From assembly GCA_021849525.1 (NCBI GenBank), contig JAJZSS010000093.1, positions 1 through 6,558 on the forward strand: DNA of 6,558 nt, in the 5' to 3' direction. Positions 1 through 5,022 of this stretch are shown here, piece after piece. The translations under genes were made by a program, and so were the position numbers. Source of the DNA: Chloroflexota bacterium. GTDB lineage: Bacteria; Chloroflexota; Anaerolineae; Anaerolineales; UBA4823. Position 1 is the stretch's first letter. Each line of letters starts with the position of its first letter. The notes under the pieces were generated by a model. The model saw only the letters and a program-made list of their open reading frames with translations, made no database searches and was not told the DNA's origin.

Positions 1-497
1 GCGTCAACTCGGAAGCTTCTTGAAGTAGGAGATGTTAATGAGGTGGCATCAGTATTCAACAAAAGTGTGACCGAATCCCATAATGGGAAATTATTCTTAT
101 CTGGCACCGGACTTCGATCGTTCCACAGTAAGCGATCGAATACCTCGACGATGACGATTAAGCGGTCTGCTTCGTAGTGAACACGCACATCGGTATAATT
201 TTCATCGGGAGTGACCTTCCCGAACCAGAATATGGTTGAATCCCGTTCGGAGTCATCCGATAAGCGGGGATCCACATAGGGCGCATTCACCCGGCGCGTT
301 TGGGGGGCAGGGGGATTTGCACTGGTGTTGGGGGTGTTCAGGATGGGTAAATAAACCCAGGTATCGTCGGCAGGATTGGAAATTGATTGCACACCGTCTG
401 GTTGGCCTGGAGAATAGCCAGCTTTCACACTGGCTAAGGGAGTAAAGAGCAATAAGAATGTAAGGAGAAGCTGCAAGCTCCTGGAGTAGATTTTCAT
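1..497 (-). CDS. Secreted protein with CBM9-like domain, N-terminal part (C-terminus beyond the left edge)
   Basis: Reading the minus strand from ATG at 497 down to position 1 gives 165 uninterrupted codons, so the gene is cut by the window edge, not broken. The N-terminus is a clear Sec signal peptide: Lys at residue 2, a Leu/Phe-rich core at about residues 8-21, and a likely cleavage site after Val-Lys-Ala (residue 26). A Pro/Asn/Thr-rich linker with a VYLPIL motif (residues 48-53) follows. From about residue 86 the pattern is a beta-sandwich: a WFG motif, alternating hydrophobic strands (DVRVHYE, LIVIVEVFD), then WDSVTLLLN. This resembles CBM9/DOMON-like carbohydrate-binding modules in secreted proteins of Anaerolineae. 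The role is probably extracellular and may involve glycan binding, but the catalytic partner, if any, is outside the window. The gene is divergent from nagA. The start is supported by the signal peptide; the Shine-Dalgarno (AGGT) is weak. Confidence 0.8.
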   Translation of the reverse strand, partial: MKIYSRSLQLLLTFLLLFTPLASVKAGYSPGQPDGVQSISNPADDTWVYLPILNTPNTSANPPAPQTRRVNAPYVDPRLSDDSERDSTIFWFGKVTPDENYTDVRVHYEADRLIVIVEVFDRLLWNDRSPVPDKNNFPLWDSVTLLLNTDATSLTSPTSRSFRVD

Positions 498-508
498 TGT
501 GACCTGTA

Positions 509-538
509 TTTATAAATTTTGTTTATTGGTTGTGTAAA
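509..538 (-). promoter_or_regulatory. Possible promoter of the divergent secreted-protein gene
   Basis: On the minus strand a TTTACA -35-like hexamer (533-538) is followed after 18 bases by TATAAA (509-514). Both are 5/6 matches to the sigma-70 consensus. The weakness is position: the -10 lies only 11 bases from the ATG at 497, so the transcript would have almost no leader and would lack a normal Shine-Dalgarno. It may be a chance match in AT-rich DNA, with the real promoter further upstream. Confidence 0.25.
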
Positions 539-640
539 ATGTTATGTTTATGCAATTGGTTATGATGTTCTTGCCAATATGATTGTAGCAGGCAGTTGGG
601 TGAATCGCCCTTACAAATTGTTTATCTGCAAGTTAAGTCT

Positions 641-664
641 TTTTTCAAAAGTTGATTTAAAAAT
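641..664. promoter_or_regulatory. Operator-like AT-rich box upstream of nagA
   Basis: This AT-rich box contains the imperfect dyad TTCAA-N3-TTGA, with A/T tracts on both sides. It resembles the box at the ROK-gene promoter (1942-1970): both have TTCAA, then TTGATT, then an A-rich tract. The centre is two bases longer here, which would change the half-site phasing. The position, 67-90 bases before the nagA start, would suit control of nagA by the same regulator. Homology of the two boxes is an inference from eye alignment. Confidence 0.3.
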
Positions 665-693
665 GGGGCAATCTGCGGATACTAATTTCAGAG

Positions 694-699
694 TATACT
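694..699 (+). promoter_or_regulatory. Possible -10 element for nagA
   Basis: TATACT matches the sigma-70 -10 consensus at 5/6 positions and would start transcription near 706, giving a leader of about 25 bases that includes the nagA Shine-Dalgarno. No convincing -35 hexamer lies 16-18 bases upstream. The promoter would therefore be weak, activator-dependent, or placed elsewhere in 498-690. Confidence 0.25.
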
Positions 700-730
700 T
701 TTCGGAGACAATATTAATGAGGATTAAAAC

Positions 731-1891
731 ATGGGTGTCAAACGGTTGATAATCCAGGGGGCAGATATTTACACTCCCTATGAATGGTTGCCGGAGGCTG
801 CGATCCTGGTCGAAGACCAGGTTATCCGGCAGATAGGGTCACTCGCCGAAGCAGCAGCCTGGACGGACGGTGAGCGGATCGACGCCCGAGATTTGCTATT
901 GTTTCCAGGCTTTATCGAGCTGCAAATCAACGGTGGATTTGGCTGCGATTTTACGGCTGAACCTGAAACCATATATCAAATAGCCCAAAAGTTGCCTCGT
1001 TTTGGCGTTACCAACTTTTTACCTACAATCGTTACCTCTCCGCTGGAAAAAATCTCCCGTGCCCAGGCTCAGCTCCAGGCTGGACCGCCGGAAGGATTCC
1101 TGGGCGCGCGACCATTGGGCCTGCATGTTGAAGGTCCATTTTTAAATCCTGAGCGCAAAGGTGCACACCGTTTGGAATATCTACGATCCCCTGATCCGGC
1201 TGATTACGCCTCACTTTCACCCGAAGCAGGTGTGCGAATGGTAACCCTGGCCCCGGAGTTGCCCGGAGCCGCGGCCGTAATCGCAGAATTAATCCAGCGC
1301 GGGATTGTGGTTAGCGCCGGGCATTCTTTGGCGACATTCGACCAGGCGCGGGCTGGTTTCCGCGCCGGGGTTGGATATGCCACCCATCTCTTCAATGCGA
1401 TGTCCCCCTTGCTGCAGTTCGATCCAGGTTTACCGGGGGCTGTTCTGGCTGAAGCTGGATTGCGTTTTGGCATGATTCCAGATGGAATCCACGTTCACCC
1501 GGCCCTGGTCGATCTGGTTTGGAAATTAACCGGGCCAGGACGAATGACCCTGGTGAGCGATGCGATGGCGGCTCTGGGTATGCCGCCCGGAAAATACCAG
1601 CTGGGCGATCTGGATGTGATGGTCGATGAAACCAGCGCTCGCTTACCCAATGGAGTCCTGGCCGGCAGTATCCTCACCCATCCGCAAGCTTTGCGCAACC
1701 TGCTTTCATTTACAAGCTGTAGGCTGGAAGATGCTTTGACCTGCCTGACTACGACGCCGGCGGCACTCCTGAGGCTTGATGATTCTATTGGCCAGATCGC
1801 GCCCGGATTTCGGGCTGACCTGGTTTTGATGACCGCCCAATTGGAAGTCGTGAGCACATGGATCGGGGGGGAACCAGTCTATATTGCCTGA
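731..1891 (+). CDS. nagA: N-acetylglucosamine-6-phosphate deacetylase (NagA, amidohydrolase superfamily)
   Basis: A cytoplasmic metal-dependent deacetylase that converts N-acetylglucosamine-6-phosphate (or a related N-acetylhexosamine phosphate) to the amino-sugar phosphate plus acetate. The 386-residue length is typical of the family. The motifs appear in order: PGFIELQINGG (59-69), with Gln/Asn at the first metal motif as in the E. coli enzyme instead of HxH; LHVEGPF with metal ligand E134; SAGHS with H198; ATHLFNAMSP with H219; DGIHV with H254; and SDAM with the catalytic D277. The C-terminal GQIAPGFRADLVL closes the amidohydrolase fold. The start is backed by GAGGA (719-723), seven bases before the ATG. 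No nagB deaminase or sugar kinase lies in the window. The gene sits 102 bp before the ROK regulator, which has its own promoter, so the two may be separate transcripts. Specificity for GlcNAc-6-P over GalNAc-6-P cannot be read from these motifs. Confidence 0.93.
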   Translation: MGVKRLIIQGADIYTPYEWLPEAAILVEDQVIRQIGSLAEAAAWTDGERIDARDLLLFPGFIELQINGGFGCDFTAEPETIYQIAQKLPRFGVTNFLPTIVTSPLEKISRAQAQLQAGPPEGFLGARPLGLHVEGPFLNPERKGAHRLEYLRSPDPADYASLSPEAGVRMVTLAPELPGAAAVIAELIQRGIVVSAGHSLATFDQARAGFRAGVGYATHLFNAMSPLLQFDPGLPGAVLAEAGLRFGMIPDGIHVHPALVDLVWKLTGPGRMTLVSDAMAALGMPPGKYQLGDLDVMVDETSARLPNGVLAGSILTHPQALRNLLSFTSCRLEDALTCLTTTPAALLRLDDSIGQIAPGFRADLVLMTAQLEVVSTWIGGEPVYIA

Positions 1892-1913
1892 CGCCGTCGA
1901 TGAATATCTACCC

Positions 1914-1942
1914 TTGACTCTGCCAATTAATCTGGATAGAAT
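1914..1942 (+). promoter_or_regulatory. Sigma-70-type promoter of the ROK regulator operon
   Basis: TTGACT (1914-1919) and TAGAAT (1937-1942) are separated by exactly 17 bases, and each hexamer matches the consensus at 5/6 positions. The predicted start site is near 1949, leaving a leader of about 45 bases before the ATG at 1994. This is the best promoter in the window. It implies that the ROK gene and the genes after it can be transcribed independently of nagA. The adjoining inverted repeat (1942-1970) begins in the last base of the -10 hexamer. Confidence 0.7.
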
Positions 1943-1970
1943 TAATTATTCAACTTGATTAAATAATTAA
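1942..1970. promoter_or_regulatory. Perfect inverted repeat, probable operator for the ROK repressor
   Basis: TTAATTATT (1942-1950) and AATAATTAA (1962-1970) are perfect 9-base complements around an 11-base centre. The centre also contains a smaller dyad, TCAA-C-TTGA (1950-1958). The repeat starts at the last base of the -10 hexamer and covers the predicted transcription start, so a bound dimer would block RNA polymerase. ROK repressors such as NagC, Mlc and XylR bind AT-rich palindromes near their targets, and autoregulation is common. That this ROK protein binds here is inferred from position and symmetry. Confidence 0.6.
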
Positions 1971-1993
1971 GGTGATGGGGACCTAAAATACAA

Positions 1994-3235
1994 ATGATCG
2001 AAACTTCCATTCTAGGCAGTAATATTAACCGAGTCAAGGTCCATAATATGCAGGCGGTGCTGCTAAGCCTGCTTTACCATGAGCCTGCCTATCGGGTTCA
2101 GATTGCTGATCTGACTTCCCTTTCCACGACAACCATCACCAATATCATTGACGAATTGATTGCAATGGGGCTGGTTGCAGAGAACGGTGTGATGGAATAT
2201 TCCGGCCGGCGTGGAGCCGGGCGACCGCGCTCTGCACTTCACCTGGTGAAAAATGCCCGGTTTGCGATTGCTGTTCAATTCGGGGTAGAAATATATCGGA
2301 TTGCCGTCGCCAATCTGGGCGCTGAGATCCTGGTCAGCCATACCTTCACTTTCTCAAGAAATGCTCGCCCCCGCTCCATATTTGATGAAATCACCAACCA
2401 GATTGAAAAAATAATCGTTGAAGAAAATATAGAACGCGATCGGATCATTGGGGTTGGCGTCGGGGCGGCTGGCTTGGTGAATTATCTGACGGGAGTCAGC
2501 ACGGCTTCATATAACCTTGGCTGGGGTGATATCCCGATCCGTGATTGGCTATCAGAGAAGCTTAACCTGCCCATCGTTGTGGATAACAATGTCAAGGCAA
2601 TGGCTGTCGGAGAAGCCTTTTTTGGGGCGGGACGCAATGCAGGCTCACTGGTTTTTGTTTATGGGCGCACCGGAGTCGGTTCAGGAATCGTTATTGGCAA
2701 CCATCTTTTGCGCGGCGCAAATCTGGGCGCCGGGGAAATTGGACATATGATTATCATGACCCATAATGGATTACCATGCCATTGTGGGCAGAGTGGTTGT
2801 CTGGAGACCCTGGTATCCGAACCGGCTTTGATCCGCCAGGCTGAACAGGCTGCCCTGGAAAACCCTAGTGGATTGCTGGCCCTGAAATTAAATTCTGGTG
2901 GAGGGCGGAGAAGTGATCTCCTCTTCATGGCGGCTCGGGAAGGTGACCGGGATGCGATAAAGATTGTCGAGCAGGCAGCATACTATCTCGGGATAGCGCT
3001 GGCTAACCTGGTCAATTTACTCAATCCGCAGATGATCGTTCTGGGTGGTTTATATATTCAGGGGCAGGATCTGATCCTGCCTGTCGCCCGCCAGACTTTA
3101 CACAACACGGCTGTGGCTGGCTTGGGTAAGAAAGTTGAATTAAAGGCGACCAGTTTTGGCTGGCAAGCCGGCATTGTCGGGGCAGCCGCTTTAGTTTTGA
3201 CCAATTTGTTCTATTTGAATCCGGAACAAATCTAG
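1994..3235 (+). CDS. ROK-family transcriptional repressor (NagC/XylR type)
   Basis: A sugar-responsive DNA-binding regulator of 413 residues, the usual length for ROK repressors. The N-terminal NRVKVHN motif (12-18) and a winged helix-turn-helix (about 19-62, recognition helix near 44-56) precede a basic GRRGAGRPRS linker (71-80). The ROK domain follows from about residue 90. Its glycine-rich nucleotide/sugar segment is GVGVGAAG (153-160), and the zinc site is H251 with C262, C264 and C269 in CHCGQSGCLE, with E271 after it. At the position where ROK sugar kinases carry the catalytic Asp (ENDV-type motif), this protein reads DNNV (197-200), with Asn199 in place of the Asp. It is therefore probably a sensor only, not a kinase. 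The conserved N-terminal motif supports the start at 1994, although the best ribosome site (GGGGA, 1977-1981) is 12 bases away, longer than usual. It is followed after 33 bp by the transaldolase-like gene and is probably its regulator. The ligand is unknown. Confidence 0.9.
   Translation: MIETSILGSNINRVKVHNMQAVLLSLLYHEPAYRVQIADLTSLSTTTITNIIDELIAMGLVAENGVMEYSGRRGAGRPRSALHLVKNARFAIAVQFGVEIYRIAVANLGAEILVSHTFTFSRNARPRSIFDEITNQIEKIIVEENIERDRIIGVGVGAAGLVNYLTGVSTASYNLGWGDIPIRDWLSEKLNLPIVVDNNVKAMAVGEAFFGAGRNAGSLVFVYGRTGVGSGIVIGNHLLRGANLGAGEIGHMIIMTHNGLPCHCGQSGCLETLVSEPALIRQAEQAALENPSGLLALKLNSGGGRRSDLLFMAAREGDRDAIKIVEQAAYYLGIALANLVNLLNPQMIVLGGLYIQGQDLILPVARQTLHNTAVAGLGKKVELKATSFGWQAGIVGAAALVLTNLFYLNPEQI
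3063..3081. repeat. Perfect 19-base palindrome inside the ROK gene
   Basis: GGCAGGATC and GATCCTGCC are exact complements around a single T at 3072. The palindrome lies in the coding sequence at about residues 357-363 of the ROK protein, in a region that should form a surface loop or helix near the C-terminal part of the domain. It could act as an intragenic binding site or mRNA hairpin, or it may be a by-product of codon choice. Confidence 0.5.
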
Positions 3236-3268
3236 TTCCATTATTATTTAGAAACCAGGAGATTGAGC

Positions 3269-3931
3269 ATGAAACTATTTCTTGACAGCGCCAAAGAAGA
3301 TGAAATCAGTTATGCGCTGGATGCATTTGATATCGATGGAATCACAACCAACCCGCGGCATGTCCAGTCTGCGGGGAAGCCTTTTATGACGGTTATCCGC
3401 AATATTGCGAAGCTGGTGGAAGGCACCGAAAAAACCGTCTCGGTGGAGGTCAATCCGCATTTTGTCACCTATCAGGACATGCTGACCGAAGCCGAAAAAC
3501 TGGCAGCGATCTCACCGAATTTCGTGATCAAGCTCCAATGCATTGAGCCCGCCTTTAAAGTTGCCCGTACGCTGGCACAGAAGAATATTCGCACCAATAT
3601 CACCCTGGTTTTCAGCGCTGCCCAGGCGTTGATGGCGATGAAATCCGGAGCATTTTTCGTCTCTCCATTTATCGGCTGGAAAGAAACCAATGGCGAAGAA
3701 GTCCGCAGTTTCATTGATGATGTCGTCGCCATTCGGGACAATTACGGATTCACGACCGAAATTATCGTTGCTGCTGTTCGTAATGGACGCCAGATTGTAG
3801 ATTCGGCCGTCTCAGGCGCCGATATTGTGACAGCGGGACTTTCCGTGTACCAGGAAGCCTTCGATCATCCCTACACTCACGACGGTATCCGGCGCTTCTC
3901 CAATTTCTGGGATCAATCACTCTACGAATAA
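3269..3931 (+). CDS. Transaldolase / fructose-6-phosphate aldolase family protein, divergent
   Basis: A class I aldolase-fold (TIM-barrel) protein of 220 residues, the same size as E. coli FSA. Hallmarks are LFLD (3-6) with D6, TTNP (26-29) with N28, the probable Schiff-base K88 in VIKL, TNITLVFS (109-116) and AAVRNGRQI (168-176). E60 and F134 sit where transaldolases carry Glu and Phe; FSA has Gln and Tyr there, so transaldolase chemistry is favoured. Several contacts are odd by eye alignment. The phosphate-binding Arg (R134 of FSA, R181 of TalB) is W137. The Ser of the ASxR motif is A169. The usual VKVPVT/IKIPMT reads IKLQCI. I chose ATG 3269 over the upstream TTG at 3263 because AGGAGA (3257-3262) lies six bases before it and the FSA-type N-terminus begins there. 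The gene lies 33 bp after the ROK gene and is probably cotranscribed with it. Family is confident, substrate is not. Confidence 0.85.
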   Translation: MKLFLDSAKEDEISYALDAFDIDGITTNPRHVQSAGKPFMTVIRNIAKLVEGTEKTVSVEVNPHFVTYQDMLTEAEKLAAISPNFVIKLQCIEPAFKVARTLAQKNIRTNITLVFSAAQALMAMKSGAFFVSPFIGWKETNGEEVRSFIDDVVAIRDNYGFTTEIIVAAVRNGRQIVDSAVSGADIVTAGLSVYQEAFDHPYTHDGIRRFSNFWDQSLYE

Positions 3932-3933
3932 CG

Positions 3934-3948
3934 ATCCTGCTTCAGGAT
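3934..3948 (+). repeat. Small stem-loop just after the transaldolase-like gene
   Basis: ATCCTG and CAGGAT form a perfect 6-bp stem with a CTT loop, starting three bases after the stop codon. It is not followed by a T-run, so it is not a convincing intrinsic terminator. The octamer CCTGCTTC in this element recurs inside the larger hairpin at 3988-4019. Confidence 0.45.
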
Positions 3949-3987
3949 TAGTTGTCGATTGAAAAATCATGTGTACTCAGGGTTTAA

Positions 3988-4019
3988 GCGTGTGCATTGA
4001 CCTGCTTCGATGCACACGC
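3988..4019 (+). promoter_or_regulatory. Strong intercistronic hairpin between the transaldolase-like and TIM-like genes
   Basis: GCGTGTGCAT (3988-3997) and ATGCACACGC (4010-4019) are perfect 10-base complements. Three more pairs (one of them G-U) extend the stem inward to 13 pairs around a 6-base loop, CCTGCT. The following sequence has only an interrupted T-rich stretch (TTATATGTTTT, 4025-4035), so full termination is unlikely. The hairpin could act as a partial terminator/attenuator or as an mRNA processing or stability element that sets different levels of the genes on either side. Its 3' arm ends 17 bases before the ribosome site of the TIM-like gene, so that site stays free. Confidence 0.65.
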
Positions 4020-4045
4020 CGTCATTATATGTTTTGGAGAACGCA

Positions 4046-4978
4046 ATGCGGCAAATTTTTGTCAACCTGAAAAGATTCGAAGTTCCAAAATCGCTGGGTG
4101 GGCTGTCCTCGGTCGCAGACCCTGTTCAGTGGATTGATAGTGTGATCACCGATACCGTTCAACAGGGTCTCGGAAGCCACCCGAATTTGAGCCTGACTTA
4201 CCTCCTGCCCGAGGGTTTAATCAATACCGCCGTGAATAGACTGCACAGCTTTTCAGATGACCAGACTCGCATGCTGGCTGTCGGCTGCCAGGGCGTGCAT
4301 TGGGAGAATATCCAGCCCGGGAAGAATTTCGGGGCATATACGACCAGCCTTCCCGCGGCTGCGGCAGCTGCGCTGGGTAGCCAGTGGGCGATTATTGGCC
4401 ATTCCGAAGAGCGCAAAGCAAAATTGCAGGTGATGCGCGCCTACGAGCCTGGCATCCATACCGATCCTGTCCTGAGGATTATCTCTACCCATGCGATCGA
4501 TCGGCTCATCCAGGCAGAGATCGCCGCTGCGTTGGATTCTGGATTAAAAGTACTCCTGTGTGTAGGTGAATCGGCAGAGGAACGGGGCGAAGGGTCTTTT
4601 GACGAGCAGCAACATAATATCACCGAAGTTTTGCGAAACCAGCTTATGGGGGATTTGCATGCTTCGAAGAATGCCTTGCAGGATGGCCGGATTGTGATCG
4701 GCTACGAGCCGGTGTGGGCGATTGGACCCGGCAAGACGCCGCCCGGAGCAGAATATATCAGCTTTGTTTCGGCTACGATCAAGAATCTTATTCTTGAAAA
4801 TTTTGGAGTTGAGGTAGCTGTCGTCTATGGCGGCGGGTTAAAGGAAGAGAACGCAGCCATGATTGCTGGAATTCCCACCATCGACGGCGGGTTGGTTGCT
4901 TTGACGCGTTTCAGCGGTGAAATCGGTTTTTCTGTCCCGGAGCTCAAGCGGATTATCGAAAAGTATTTAACTGCTTAA
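4046..4978 (+). CDS. Triosephosphate-isomerase-like protein with insertions and altered phosphate loops
   Basis: TIM-barrel sugar-phosphate isomerase family. Catalytic elements are present: N7 and K9 (usual NxK), IIGHSEER with H119, and YEPVWAIGPGKTP with the catalytic base E221 and the hinged lid loop. At 310 residues it is about 60 longer than a usual TIM. The H119-E221 distance is 102, against about 70 normally, and K9-H119 is 110 against about 82; much of the former is an insertion near residues 123-145. The phosphate-gripping motifs differ: YGGSV is YGGGL (261-265), and the LVGG of the last loop is LVAL (283-286). It may therefore isomerise a different aldose/ketose substrate, as TIM paralogues in erythritol catabolism do. 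I chose ATG 4046 because GGAGA (4036-4040) lies five bases before it; the in-frame ATG at 4010 falls inside the 3' arm of the hairpin and adds nonconserved residues. The LarA-like gene follows after 44 bp. Confidence 0.85.
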   Translation: MRQIFVNLKRFEVPKSLGGLSSVADPVQWIDSVITDTVQQGLGSHPNLSLTYLLPEGLINTAVNRLHSFSDDQTRMLAVGCQGVHWENIQPGKNFGAYTTSLPAAAAAALGSQWAIIGHSEERKAKLQVMRAYEPGIHTDPVLRIISTHAIDRLIQAEIAAALDSGLKVLLCVGESAEERGEGSFDEQQHNITEVLRNQLMGDLHASKNALQDGRIVIGYEPVWAIGPGKTPPGAEYISFVSATIKNLILENFGVEVAVVYGGGLKEENAAMIAGIPTIDGGLVALTRFSGEIGFSVPELKRIIEKYLTA

Positions 4979-5022
4979 ATGAAATTGGTCTCCACCGTAA
5001 ATAACCAGACATGGAGAATACC

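Noticed and set aside
236..445. 69-codon plus-strand frame inside the left-edge gene
   Set aside because: It is antisense to the secreted-protein frame, which has a signal peptide and domain pattern; its Trp/Gly/Arg-rich composition is typical of a shadow frame.
679..696. Inverted repeat ATACT-N8-AGTAT before nagA
   Set aside because: Five-base arms in AT-rich DNA are expected by chance. Its right arm overlaps the possible -10 element, but nothing else supports an operator.
519..749. 76-codon open frame on the plus strand in the nagA upstream region
   Set aside because: It overlaps the nagA start by 19 bases, has no ribosome site, resembles no known family in composition, and lies in AT-rich promoter DNA.
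805..821. Hairpin CCTGGTC-GAA-GACCAGG near the 5' end of nagA
   Set aside because: It is a perfect 7-bp stem but lies within conserved coding sequence (about residues 25-31), away from the ribosome site. It is probably codon-driven and there is no sign of a regulatory role.
3236..3268. Possible terminator between the ROK and transaldolase-like genes
   Set aside because: The 33-bp gap contains an AT-rich stretch and a ribosome site but no stem, so readthrough is expected.
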